Below are positions 1 through 8,205 of a DNA stretch of 64,000 bases, in pieces. The position numbers and the translations under genes are program-made. A model generated the notes under the pieces. The model was not told where the DNA came from and searched no databases. It was given only the letters and a program-made list of their open reading frames with translations. Numbering within the stretch: the first letter of the stretch is position 1; every line of letters begins with the position of its first letter. Origin of the DNA: Streptomyces sp. NBC_00370 (lineage in GTDB: Bacteria > Actinomycetota > Actinomycetes > Streptomycetales > Streptomycetaceae); NCBI RefSeq assembly GCF_036084755.1, contig NZ_CP107968.1:248001-312000 (forward strand). Direction: 5' to 3'.

Positions 1-831
1 TGCGGACACACACAGGAGGCCGTCGATCTGCTCGACACGGCCGACAGCCACTCGCTGACCAGGACGGACGTCACTCTCGCCGGTGGCGGGGCGGGCGTCG
101 CTCTCGCCCGTCTCGCGCTGTACGGGCACACCGGCGACGCACGCCACCTGGAACGGGCGGCCGAACTGGCCGACGGCATGTCCGGGGCACCGCACACGCT
201 GACACCTCGGCTGGGGCCCGACGACGCCACCGGACTCTGGCACGGCAGGACGGGTGTGGCGCTCATGCTCCAGCAACTGGCCGCTGTCACCGGCGACAAG
301 AGCTACCTCGACCAGGGCCTGCCGCTGCTGCACGCCGAGTTGGACCGGGAGTGCGACCCGACAGCCGCCCACATGTCGTTCCCCGTCTCCACCACCGATG
401 TGCGCCGCATGCCGTATCTGTACTGCGGCTCCGCCGGTGTGCTGCACGTCGCGACCCGCTACCTGCGGGACACGGACGACGAGCGGCTGGCCGGGGCGAC
501 ACCACGCCTGTTGAAGGCGCTCACCACCAACTACACCGGTATGAGCGGCCTGTGCCAGGGGCTCTCCGGACTCGCGCTCACGCTCGCCGAGCACGCCGAG
601 CTGACCGGGTCCCAGGAGAGCCGGCGTCTCGCGATCGACGCGGCGGCCGGGCTGTTCGCCCACGCCGTGCCGCATCCCACCGGTGTGCGCTTCCTCGGCG
701 ACCAGATGCTGCGGATGAGCGCGGACCTGTGGAGCGGAAGCGCCGGTGTACTGCTCGCCCTCGACGAAGTCCTCTCCCCTGCGCCCGATCCGCTGTTCAC
801 CGTGGACGCCGTCGCAGCCTCCCGAGCCTGA
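1..831 (+). CDS. Lanthipeptide synthetase, C-terminal LanC-like cyclase part (5' truncated by window)
   Basis: The frame is open from base 1, so this is the 3' end of a longer gene; about 276 residues are visible. The Gly-rich alpha/alpha-toroid repeats of LanC domains recur (GGGAGVALARLALYGHTGD, LWHGRTGVALMLQQL, CGSAGVLHVATRYL, CQGLSGLALTLAEH, WSGSAGVLLALDEV). Of the LanC zinc ligands, a Cys is present in YLYCGSAG, but the Cys-His pair is Cys-Gln (LCQG), as expected for class III LanKC enzymes with degenerate zinc sites. A precursor with labionin-type spacing starts 75 bases downstream, so the missing N-terminal part should be lyase and kinase domains. The likely role is dehydration and cyclisation of that precursor in the cytoplasm. 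The class assignment is inferred because the diagnostic N-terminal half is outside the window. Confidence 0.85.
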   Translation, partial: CGHTQEAVDLLDTADSHSLTRTDVTLAGGGAGVALARLALYGHTGDARHLERAAELADGMSGAPHTLTPRLGPDDATGLWHGRTGVALMLQQLAAVTGDKSYLDQGLPLLHAELDRECDPTAAHMSFPVSTTDVRRMPYLYCGSAGVLHVATRYLRDTDDERLAGATPRLLKALTTNYTGMSGLCQGLSGLALTLAEHAELTGSQESRRLAIDAAAGLFAHAVPHPTGVRFLGDQMLRMSADLWSGSAGVLLALDEVLSPAPDPLFTVDAVAASRA

Positions 832-906
832 CCCGACCCCCCATCACTCCCGGCCGTCACAAGGGCGACCGGGTTCGTCCCACCGCACACACCAGAGGAG
901 TTCACC

Positions 907-1032
907 ATGCAGCAGGTACTCAACCTCCAGGAGCTGGAGACCGAACACACCGTGGACGAGAACGGCGTGATCATCGCGAGCGACTTCAGCACGTTCGCGT
1001 GTGACAGCAACGTCAGCGTCGTCGTCTGCTAA
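907..1032 (+). CDS. Class III (SapB/AmfS-like) lanthipeptide precursor, 41 aa
   Basis: This small gene encodes a leader with the LNLQELE motif, matching the L-x-L-Q recognition element of class III leaders, followed by a core with two SxxSxxxC units: SDFSTFAC (residues 25-32) and SNVSVVVC (34-41). This is the labionin/lanthionine spacing of SapB and AmfS, although only one residue separates the units here. The peptide ends exactly on Cys41, whereas SapB has a residue after its last Cys. GAGGAG lies 7 bases before the ATG. It sits between the synthetase gene and the LuxR gene, in the amf/ram style. The product is probably a morphogenetic or antimicrobial peptide. The terminal Cys makes it a possible substrate for the flavoprotein decarboxylase encoded at 7078-7725. 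Confidence 0.9.
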   Translation: MQQVLNLQELETEHTVDENGVIIASDFSTFACDSNVSVVVC

Positions 1033-1123
1033 CACGCTCACCGGCCCGGCCGGGCCACGGCGGCGGCCACCCCAGGACGGGTGAGCCGCCGCCGGCTTCG
1101 CCGCCCCCGCCCTGAGAGGGACC

Positions 1124-3499
1124 ATGACACTCCGCTGTCCGGACGACGTTCATGACGCACGGCCCGGCGCCCGCAGCATCGTGACACATCCGCTCGCCCA
1201 CGGCCCCGCCGGACCCGCTCGCCGGTCGTTGCTCCGTGAACTCGGCGCGGGAGAACCGGAGTGGGCGGCGGCCCTGTCCGCCCTGCCGGACGCCGCCCTG
1301 CGTGAACTGGCCCGCACCGGCCTGTGTTCACCGGCTCCGGTACCCGCCGCCGGCTCCCGGTGGCTGCGGGAATCCGCCGCACTGACACCGGAGCAGACCG
1401 CCGCCACCCAGTACGCCGCTGTGCTGGGCGCCCCGTTCTCCCCCACCCTGCTGACCGCGGTCAGCGGCTGGCCGCTCCGCCACACTCTCGCCGTCCTCGA
1501 CGAACTCGTCGCACTGGGCATCGTACGCGAGGACGAGTCAGGGACACCGCTCTTCCGCTTCCGCCACCCGCTGACCCGCGTACTGACCTACACGCGCGTC
1601 CCGCCCGGCCGTCGCATCACCGTCCACGCGGCGGCGGCCCACGCTCTCGCCCGGATCGGCGCCCCGCTCCCCCAGCAGGCAGCCCACCTCGCCCGATGCG
1701 CACCTCCAGGCGACACCGAGGCGGCGAATCTGCTGTGCGGCGCCGCCCGCCAGATCCTGGACACGCAGCCCGACGACGCAGCCGACTGGCTCCGCGCCGC
1801 GCTGCGGATCCAGCCCGCCGACGAGGACGGCGCAGCCGCGGTCCTGCGTACCCGGATCCTGTTGTGCGTCGCCGCGTCACGGTCCGGCCGGCGGGCCGAA
1901 GTACAGCGCCTGATACCTCTGGTGCTGGCTTCGCCCGGCCTGCCCCCGGCCGGACGCGGCCGGCTCGTCGCCATGTACGCGCGCATGGAGGACAGCCTCG
2001 GCCGGCACCGCGAGGCACGCGCACTGCTCGACACCGAATTGTCCGGCGCCGGAACGCCCACCAGCAGCCGGACGACGGTGTGCCCCTCCGTGACCGACAC
2101 CCTGCGACTGCGCTCGGCGGCGCTGAGCGCGGCCACCGGCGACCTGCCCGCCGTACGCGCCCAGTTCGCCGCCCTCTCGGCCGGTCCCACCACCGGCGAC
2201 ATGGTCCGGCGCATGACCACGGCGGCGACCTGGGCACTGGGTACGGTCCTCTCCTGCGACAGTACCGACCGGGAGGACGCGGTCGCTGACGCCACCCGAA
2301 AGGCCGACCTGCTCGCCGACTCAGCCTTGCAGGACGTCCTGGACGCGGCCGTCCGGCTCGGCCTGGCACAGAACTTGACGGGCCGTCACACAAGCGCCTC
2401 TCACCTGCTGTCCCGGGCACTGCGGTGCGCCCGCTTCGGCGGACGCACCGCCGACCTGCCCCCGTTGCTGCTCGGCCACGCCTGGGCCGAGGCCGCGCTC
2501 GGCAGACTCGCCACCGCGTCGGCATCGGCGGCCGAGGCGGAGGAGACAGCCCGCCTGCTGGACTGTGCCGAACTCGCCCACCAGGCACAGCTGGTACGCG
2601 GCTGGGTCGTGCTGTGGGCGTCGGGCCACGAGGCGGCTGAGCCACTGGTACGTGACCTGCCGTACCGGAGCGACCTTCCCGACGGGATCCGGCACTCGGC
2701 CACGGCCCTGCTGGCAACGCTCCATCTCGAAGCGGGGCGACCGGAGGAGAGCCTGCAGCTCATGCTGTCCGCCACCGCCGACGCCCCCGTGCCGACCGCC
2801 CCCACGACACGACCGGCCCGCTGGTGGTCCCTCGCGTCCCGCGCCGCGACAGCTGCCGGCCACCTCACAGCCGCGCGAAGGTGGGCGTCGACGGCTCGCG
2901 CCGCCGCTGATGCCTCGCGGCTCCCCGCCGACCGTGCCGCCGTGCTCCTGGCCGAAGCGGCGCTCGCCCCCGATCGGGACGCGATCCCGTTGCTGACGGA
3001 CGTGGTCGAACAGCACGCGCACGACGGGTCCCTGCTGCTGGAATGCCGTGTCCGCCTGCTGCTGGCCCGACGGCTGATCAGCACGGACCGCCTGTCGGAG
3101 GCCGCCTTCCACACCGGACTCACGAAGCGCCGCGCCGAGCAGTGCGGTTCGCAGTACCTACGGCACCTGGCCGTCGACGTCCAGCGTGCGATCGGCGCCC
3201 GTCATCCGCGCGTGTCAGGTGACACGGACGGCGAGGACGCCTCGGAGACCGGTCTCTCGCAGCGCGAGCGCCAGATCCTGCGCATGGTCTGCCGCGGCCT
3301 GTCCAACCGGGACATCGCGGGCGCCCTGTTCGTCTCCGTCAAGACCGTCGAAGCCCATCTCACCCGCGTCTTCCGTAAGACGGGCACCCGGTCGCGGGCG
3401 GCACTGGTGGCCACGTTCGCAACGGCGCGACCGGCCTTGGCGCTGTCCGACAGCCGGGGTCCTTCCGACCCCGCTCTACGTTCCGCGCCCCGCGGTTGA
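1124..3499 (+). CDS. Large LuxR-family (LAL-like) transcriptional regulator
   Basis: The protein has 791 aa. A C-terminal LuxR/GerE helix-turn-helix lies at about residues 711-766 (LSQRERQILRMVCRGLSNRD, then VSVKTVEAHLTRVFRKTG). The body is helical and TPR-like, and residues ~80-200 resemble the winged-helix segment that follows the ATPase in LAL regulators (FRFRHPLTRVLTYTRVPPGR). No Walker A P-loop is visible: the protein starts about where the AAA domain of a 900-1000 aa LAL protein would end. The ATG has GAGAGGGACC before it. Position directly behind the class III precursor suggests pathway control, like the amfR/ramR regulators although those are small response regulators. It converges on the exporter genes. 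Confidence 0.85.
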   Translation: MTLRCPDDVHDARPGARSIVTHPLAHGPAGPARRSLLRELGAGEPEWAAALSALPDAALRELARTGLCSPAPVPAAGSRWLRESAALTPEQTAATQYAAVLGAPFSPTLLTAVSGWPLRHTLAVLDELVALGIVREDESGTPLFRFRHPLTRVLTYTRVPPGRRITVHAAAAHALARIGAPLPQQAAHLARCAPPGDTEAANLLCGAARQILDTQPDDAADWLRAALRIQPADEDGAAAVLRTRILLCVAASRSGRRAEVQRLIPLVLASPGLPPAGRGRLVAMYARMEDSLGRHREARALLDTELSGAGTPTSSRTTVCPSVTDTLRLRSAALSAATGDLPAVRAQFAALSAGPTTGDMVRRMTTAATWALGTVLSCDSTDREDAVADATRKADLLADSALQDVLDAAVRLGLAQNLTGRHTSASHLLSRALRCARFGGRTADLPPLLLGHAWAEAALGRLATASASAAEAEETARLLDCAELAHQAQLVRGWVVLWASGHEAAEPLVRDLPYRSDLPDGIRHSATALLATLHLEAGRPEESLQLMLSATADAPVPTAPTTRPARWWSLASRAATAAGHLTAARRWASTARAAADASRLPADRAAVLLAEAALAPDRDAIPLLTDVVEQHAHDGSLLLECRVRLLLARRLISTDRLSEAAFHTGLTKRRAEQCGSQYLRHLAVDVQRAIGARHPRVSGDTDGEDASETGLSQRERQILRMVCRGLSNRDIAGALFVSVKTVEAHLTRVFRKTGTRSRAALVATFATARPALALSDSRGPSDPALRSAPRG

Positions 3500-3537
3500 T
3501 CGCTGTCCCGCTCTGCTCGGGCCGCCCACTCCAGCCC

Positions 3538-5364
3538 TCACTCCGGCCGCTCTGCCGGGTCCGGCACGGTGGCGAGTACGGGGCGCGGGCGCGGAACGTG
3601 CGGCGCAGTGCCGTCCCAGTGGCCCACGAGCGCGGCATAGCCGGGCTCCGTGCCCAGCAGTTCGGCGTGCGTGCCGCAGACCACGCGGGTGCCGTCGAGC
3701 AGCAGTACGCGTCGCCCGCGCAGGGCCGACGCGAGGCGGTGGGCGACGACGACGAGCGTGCCGGGCCTGGCGGCGAAGGCCGCCTCCACCACTGCCTCAC
3801 TCGCCATGTCGAGGTGGCAGGTGGCCTCGTCGAGCAGGACAACGGGCGCGCTCGACAGATAGGTACGCGCGGCTGCGACGAGTTGCCGTTCGCCACTGGA
3901 CAGCGAGGCCGCCGGATCGTCCAGCAGCACGTCGTAGCCGCCGAGCCGGTCCACCACGGGCCCGAGCCCCACCGCGAGTGCTGCGGCGTCAACAGCCGCC
4001 GTATCCGCTTCGGGGGCGAGATAGCGGAGGTTGTCGCGGAGGGTGCCGCGGAAGACGTACGCCTCCTGCGGCAGCAGCGCGACAACACCCGGGCGCTCGG
4101 TCTCGGGGAGGTTGTCGACCCGCCGCCCTCCGATCAGCACCTCGCCCCCGGACGGCCGTTCCAGACCGGCGAGCAGCCCGGCCAGGGTCGACTTGCCGAC
4201 ACCGCTCGCTCCGACCACGACGAGGTGGTCTCCCTCCGCGATGGTCAGCCGCACGTCCTTCAGAACCGGTTCGGCGTGCGGCCCGTAGGCGAACGTCAGA
4301 TTCTCGACCCGCGCGGCGTGGCCCGTCGGCGCGTCCGCGCGTACCTGGTCCGGCGACGGGTCGCCGGACGGTTCCGTCACGGCGGCCAGCCGTTCCAGTA
4401 CGACATGGAGTTGGCTCCACAGTCCGGCCACCGTGCCGGTCAGCATCTGAAGAGCGGGCACCAGGCTGCTGCTGACGTACAGCGTCGCTCCGACCACCTC
4501 ACCGGCGCTGGCCGTCCCGCCGGTGACCAATGCCGGGCCCACCAACAGGAGCAAAAACAGCGGGAGTTGGCCACCGAGCAGGACGATGGGAACGCGCGCT
4601 GCGGCTGCCCAGGCAACCGCGACGGACGCCTGGGCGCTGGCCCGGACGCTGCGCTCGGCGCTCGCGCAGGCGAACTCCGTCGCGCCGATGGCAGCGATGT
4701 CCCGGCCGGCGGCCAGCACGGCCCCGGTGGACGCTGCCACGTCCTCCTCGGCGATGACCGCCGTTCTCCTGCGCCGGCTGACCGCCCTCATGGAGGCGAG
4801 GAAGGCGACGAGCGCGGCGACGAGTGGCAGTACGACCACGGCGGCGAGCACCGGGGCGAGCGCGGCAAGACCGATGAGGGTGGCGACCAGGGTGACCGCG
4901 AGCGGACGGGCTGTCCGCATCAGCGCGCCCACAACCAGCCGCACCGTGTCGACCTGGCTGGTCATCCGCGACACACCGGCCGCGTCCGCGCCACTGCCGT
5001 CCCGGACGGCCTGGCGGAGTGTCGCGCCGACCACGGTGGTCACCAGCGCGTCCCGCATCGGCTCGATACAGGCGGCCAGCGGGTCGAAGAGCGCGCGCTC
5101 AGCCACGGCCCTGGCGACGTACAACAGGGCGAGAAGCCCGATCCACATCAGCCCCTCGGCGGGTTCACCCGCGAGGAACCCCCGGTCCAGCGCTGCGGCG
5201 AGCGACCAGCCCGACCCCAGGGCAGGGCCTGCCTCCAGCACCGACCAGCAGGCGATACGCCGCAGGGGGCGGCCGGAACCGCGCAGTGACTGCGCCAACA
5301 GCTGTGCCGCGGGGCTGCGGAGCGCCGTCGCGCGCAGTCTCGTGCTCACACCGGTGAAGGCCAC
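3538..5364 (-). CDS. ABC exporter half (TMD-NBD fusion), consensus catalytic site
   Basis: This 608-aa half-transporter has an N-terminal type I exporter membrane domain (~30-310) and a C-terminal ATPase. The ATPase shows Walker A GASGVGKST, signature LSSGERQ and Walker B VVLLDEA with the catalytic Glu. The GTG start follows GGAGGTGCC. It overlaps the upstream exporter gene by 19 bases, so the two are translationally coupled and very likely form a heterodimer. It is the last gene of the minus-strand lanthipeptide operon and probably exports one or more of the modified peptides. No C39 peptidase domain is visible, so leader removal must be done by another enzyme. Confidence 0.9.
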   Translation of the reverse strand: MAFTGVSTRLRATALRSPAAQLLAQSLRGSGRPLRRIACWSVLEAGPALGSGWSLAAALDRGFLAGEPAEGLMWIGLLALLYVARAVAERALFDPLAACIEPMRDALVTTVVGATLRQAVRDGSGADAAGVSRMTSQVDTVRLVVGALMRTARPLAVTLVATLIGLAALAPVLAAVVVLPLVAALVAFLASMRAVSRRRRTAVIAEEDVAASTGAVLAAGRDIAAIGATEFACASAERSVRASAQASVAVAWAAAARVPIVLLGGQLPLFLLLLVGPALVTGGTASAGEVVGATLYVSSSLVPALQMLTGTVAGLWSQLHVVLERLAAVTEPSGDPSPDQVRADAPTGHAARVENLTFAYGPHAEPVLKDVRLTIAEGDHLVVVGASGVGKSTLAGLLAGLERPSGGEVLIGGRRVDNLPETERPGVVALLPQEAYVFRGTLRDNLRYLAPEADTAAVDAAALAVGLGPVVDRLGGYDVLLDDPAASLSSGERQLVAAARTYLSSAPVVLLDEATCHLDMASEAVVEAAFAARPGTLVVVAHRLASALRGRRVLLLDGTRVVCGTHAELLGTEPGYAALVGHWDGTAPHVPRPRPVLATVPDPAERPE

Positions 5365-7100
5365 GGCACCTCCCGCTCGGTCGCCGGATCAGCGTCGGCC
5401 GCGAAGACCGCGCGGTAGTCCGGGTGGTGCCACAACTCGCGGTGCGGTCCCACCGCGCGGATCCGTCCCTCGTGCAGCCAGGCGACGGCGTCACAGCGTG
5501 CGGCCGTGGTGACGCGGTGCGCCACGACGAGCCGGGTCCGCCCGGACAGCGCGCCGGTCACCGCCTCACTCACCTCGGCCTCGGTGACCGTGTCGAGCCC
5601 GGAGGTCGCGTCGTCGAGTACGTACACCCGGGCGGGCCTGACCAGCGCCCGCGCCAGTCCGAGCCGCTGTCGTTCCCCGCCGGACAGGGGCGCGTGGGCC
5701 GACGGCGTGTCGTAGCCGGCGGGCAGCCTGCGGATGAAGCCGTCGGCCCGCGCCGCCCTCGCGGCCTGCTCCACCGCCCGGCGGCTCACATCCGGTCTGC
5801 CGTAGGCGATCACGTCATGGACGCTCTCCCCGATCAGCGCCGGGCGCTCGAAGGCGTACGTCACGGCGTTCCGCAGTTCGTCGAAGGTCAGGTCCCGCAC
5901 GGGTACGCCGTCGAGTACGACTTCTCCCTCGTCGGGGTCGCCCAGCCGGCCGAGCAGCCCCGCCAGCACGCTCTTGCCCGCGCCGGTCCTGCCGACCAGG
6001 GCCATCGACCGGCCTGCGGGCAGGGCCAGGTGTGCCCGGTCGAGGACCAAGGAACCGCCGGCGGAGCGGACGGTGACGTCCTTCAGCAGGACGGACCCCG
6101 GCCCCGTCGTGCCGGTGACCGGGCCGGCGGCGGGCAGGGGATGGGCGAGGGCGCCGGCGATCCGGCCGGCGGCCGCGCGGGCCTGCGCGAGCGACAGCAG
6201 GGCGTCCACCTGCTGGAGTGCGCCGATGGCGAGTTTGACGTAGCCGGCCACGGCCAGGAGCTCTCCCGGGGACAACCGGCCCTGGGCGACGCCGAGTCCC
6301 GCCACGGCGAGTGCCAGTGCCTCGGTGAGCGACACCAGTAGCCCGAACTGCCAGACCGTCGACTTCTGCAGCCGCCACATCGCGTGTCCGGCGGCCGACA
6401 CGGCACCCAACGGGGCCAGGACGCGTTCGGTCTCCGTGGCCAGTGTTCCCGAGGCCCGGATCGTCCTCGCCCCGGTCAGCGCGCCGAGCAGCCGGGTCGC
6501 GAGGTCCGCCTGCGCACCCAGATAGGCGCTCTGCGCCTCGGTCACCCGGCCGACGAACCGCCGGGCTATCAGCACCGACAGGGGCACGCCCAGGGTGAAG
6601 GCAGCCGCGGTCCGCAGGTCGATCGCCCAGAGGGCGCCGAAGCCCGCGAGCGCCCCCGCCAGTGAGACCGCGGACTGCGCAGCCGCCGCGGGCAGCGCGC
6701 CGGCCTGCGGTGCGGCCTGGGTGATCTGGGTGACCGCCTCACCCGGGGAAAGCGGCGAACGTGGCTGGAGCGCGAGCAGTTGCCTGATGATCCTTCCGCG
6801 CAGCAGGCGCGTTCCACGCCCCGTTCCGGCGGCTCCCAGCGGGCCCATCACCGCGTCGCACAGCGCGATGGCGGCGACGGCGGCGCCCCACAGGAGCGCC
6901 CGGCTCCCGTGCCCTGCGCTGTCACCGTCGAGCACCGCGTTGACGGCCGCGGAGAGCAGCGCCGGGACGGCGATCGAGATCCCGACGCGGGTGACCATCA
7001 CCAGCACGAGCAGCGTCAACGGCCGCCGCGTGTCGTGTGCGACGTCCTTGAGCAGGCGCCCGCCATGGGTGGCGGAGTCACGCCGTTCGAGGGTGGTCAC
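5346..7100 (-). CDS. ABC exporter half (TMD-NBD fusion), degenerate catalytic Glu
   Basis: This 584-aa half-transporter has an N-terminal membrane domain and a C-terminal ATPase with Walker A GRTGAGKS and signature LSGGERQRL. Walker B reads VYVLDDATSGLD, so the catalytic Glu is replaced by Asp. A degenerate site paired with a consensus one in the neighbouring protein is typical of heterodimeric exporters. The GTG start follows GGGGAGG and overlaps the LanD-like gene by 23 bases. It lacks a peptidase domain. The likely role is export of lanthipeptides from this locus, comparable to AmfA/AmfB or RamA/RamB. Confidence 0.9.
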   Translation of the reverse strand: MTTLERRDSATHGGRLLKDVAHDTRRPLTLLVLVMVTRVGISIAVPALLSAAVNAVLDGDSAGHGSRALLWGAAVAAIALCDAVMGPLGAAGTGRGTRLLRGRIIRQLLALQPRSPLSPGEAVTQITQAAPQAGALPAAAAQSAVSLAGALAGFGALWAIDLRTAAAFTLGVPLSVLIARRFVGRVTEAQSAYLGAQADLATRLLGALTGARTIRASGTLATETERVLAPLGAVSAAGHAMWRLQKSTVWQFGLLVSLTEALALAVAGLGVAQGRLSPGELLAVAGYVKLAIGALQQVDALLSLAQARAAAGRIAGALAHPLPAAGPVTGTTGPGSVLLKDVTVRSAGGSLVLDRAHLALPAGRSMALVGRTGAGKSVLAGLLGRLGDPDEGEVVLDGVPVRDLTFDELRNAVTYAFERPALIGESVHDVIAYGRPDVSRRAVEQAARAARADGFIRRLPAGYDTPSAHAPLSGGERQRLGLARALVRPARVYVLDDATSGLDTVTEAEVSEAVTGALSGRTRLVVAHRVTTAARCDAVAWLHEGRIRAVGPHRELWHHPDYRAVFAADADPATEREVPWPSPV

Positions 7101-7725
7101 CGCTCGCCTCCCCGGTGCGCGCGGACAGCATGCGTGCGGCGTACCGCAACGTACTCAGCAGGGAGGGCATGCCGGCGGAGACCGGGGTGCCGTCATGTGC
7201 GGAGACCGCGGGTGCCATCGGGACGACATGATGACCGTCCTGCTCCAGCAGTTCCAGGTTGCGGCGAACCGACGGACGGGCCAGGGCGCCTTCGGGGATC
7301 GCGGGGGCGAAGAAGGTGGGTGCGGATGTGCAGATGACCGTCGTCAGGGCCAGGCTGTCGGTCATCCCCGCAGCGCACTTGGCGATGAAGTTGGTGGTCG
7401 CGGGAGCCACGATGACCAGGTCGGCCCACTCGGCGAGTTCCTTGTGCGGCACCACGCCCTGCGAGGTGTCCCAGTCGGGACCTTCGACCGGCGACTGGGC
7501 GACAGCGGCCAGCGCCTGACGGGACACCAGGGACGCCGCGGAGTGGGTCAGGCACACTCGCACCGACCAGCCGTACCGCGTCCGCGCCAGCATGACCCAC
7601 TCGGGCAGGGCGGTGACGGAGATGCCGCCGGCCGCGACGAACAACAGATGCCCACGTGGCAGGACGAGCGGTGGCAGCCCGTCGCGTCGTGCGCCGCGCA
7701 GCTGTGGCGTGGGGTCGGTTGTCAC
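7078..7725 (-). CDS. LanD-like flavoprotein (HFCD family cysteine decarboxylase)
   Basis: The 215-aa protein belongs to the homo-oligomeric flavin-containing Cys decarboxylase family. A Rossmann-like start (HLLFVAAGGISVTALPEWV), the conserved His94 in VVPHKELAEWADLVIVAPAT and the FMN-contacting PATTN stretch are visible. The PxMN substrate-clamp segment is altered to APAIPEG, followed by the usual RPSVRRNLELLEQDG. In lanthipeptide pathways such enzymes oxidatively decarboxylate a C-terminal Cys to an enethiol that becomes AviCys or avionin. Neither precursor in the same operon ends in Cys, but the class III precursor at 907-1032 does. The GTG start is preceded by CGGAGAGC. A generic Dfp/CoaC enzyme is less likely because of its length, context and altered clamp. 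Confidence 0.85.
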   Translation of the reverse strand: MTTDPTPQLRGARRDGLPPLVLPRGHLLFVAAGGISVTALPEWVMLARTRYGWSVRVCLTHSAASLVSRQALAAVAQSPVEGPDWDTSQGVVPHKELAEWADLVIVAPATTNFIAKCAAGMTDSLALTTVICTSAPTFFAPAIPEGALARPSVRRNLELLEQDGHHVVPMAPAVSAHDGTPVSAGMPSLLSTLRYAARMLSARTGEASGDHPRTA

Positions 7726-7749
7726 CGTTGCTCTCCGCTCTTCTCCGGT

Positions 7750-7790
7750 CCGGTGACCGGTGCGCTCCCACTGGCCGCACCGGTCACCGG
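7750..7790 (-). terminator. Perfect 15-bp inverted repeat between precursor and decarboxylase genes
   Basis: Arms at 7750-7764 and 7776-7790 are exact reverse complements with an 11-base loop. The hairpin lies in the 77-base gap after the second precursor gene. No T-run follows, so an attenuator or mRNA 3'-end stabiliser that lets precursor mRNA exceed enzyme mRNA fits better than a full terminator. Confidence 0.7.
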
Positions 7791-7802
7791 CCTCACGTCA
7801 GG

Positions 7803-7934
7803 TCAGTTGGTGACGTTGCAGCTGATGGCACAGGTGCTGCCACCGTTGCAGGTGTGTCCCTCACAGAGGATCAGCGACTGCTCCTGGGCCTCCTCGCCCG
7901 TCAGCAGTTGCAGGGCATCGAGGTCGCTCTCCAT
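7803..7934 (-). CDS. Lanthipeptide precursor A2, 43 aa
   Basis: This short gene is preceded by a good ribosome site (AGAAGGAGAAGAC). The leader MESDLDALQLLTGEEAQEQS contains the LxxLQLL element; the core starts near LILCEGHTC and ends STCAISCNVTN. The core carries four Cys and several Ser/Thr, enough for multiple lanthionine rings. The leader closely matches that of the neighbouring precursor (M-E-S/T-D/E-L-D/E-A-L-Q-L-L), and both peptides end C-S/N-V-T-G/N. It lies 75 bases downstream of the first precursor gene in the LanL operon. The pair may form a two-component lanthipeptide or two independent products. The last residue is Asn, so the co-encoded decarboxylase could act only after trimming. 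Confidence 0.85.
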   Translation of the reverse strand: MESDLDALQLLTGEEAQEQSLILCEGHTCNGGSTCAISCNVTN

Positions 7935-7951
7935 GTCTTCTCCTTCTGGGA

Positions 7952-7981
7952 TGGTTCTCGGTGGTTCTCGGTGGTTCTCTG
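7952..7981. repeat. Three tandem 10-bp units between the two precursor genes
   Basis: TGGTTCTCGG is repeated twice exactly, with a third degenerate copy ending TCTCT. It lies in the spacer upstream of the second precursor. It could be replication slippage or a regulatory feature; nothing more can be said. Confidence 0.6.
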
Positions 7982-8009
7982 TCGGTGGGCGTGGGTGCCC
8001 GTCAGCGGG

Positions 8010-8132
8010 TCAGCCGGTCACTGAGCAGGTGCCGCCCGGAGAGCAGGAAACCCCACAGGTCACGGTGCAGGCGATGGCGGTTTCCTCGGCCTCGGCCGGC
8101 AGTAGTTGCAGCGCTTCGAGCTCTGTTTCCAT
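8010..8132 (-). CDS. Lanthipeptide precursor A1, 40 aa
   Basis: This short gene begins 73 bases after the LanL stop codon and is preceded by CGGAACGGAGACC. The leader METELEALQLLPAEAEE has the same LxALQLL element as the second precursor. The core is about residues 19-40 (AIACTVTCGVSCSPGGTCSVTG split here as AIACTVTCGVSC and SPGGTCSVTG). It has four Cys and seven Ser/Thr. The position directly behind the LanL gene, the leader/core composition and the paired homologue make a RiPP precursor assignment strong. The ring pattern cannot be read from sequence. The peptide ends in Gly, not Cys. Confidence 0.87.
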   Translation of the reverse strand: METELEALQLLPAEAEETAIACTVTCGVSCSPGGTCSVTG

Positions 8133-8205
8133 GAATGGTCTCCGTTCCGGTGGAGGGCACCGCGGACGCGGTGTCCGGATCGACGGGCCGGCCGCTCCCA
8201 GCGGC

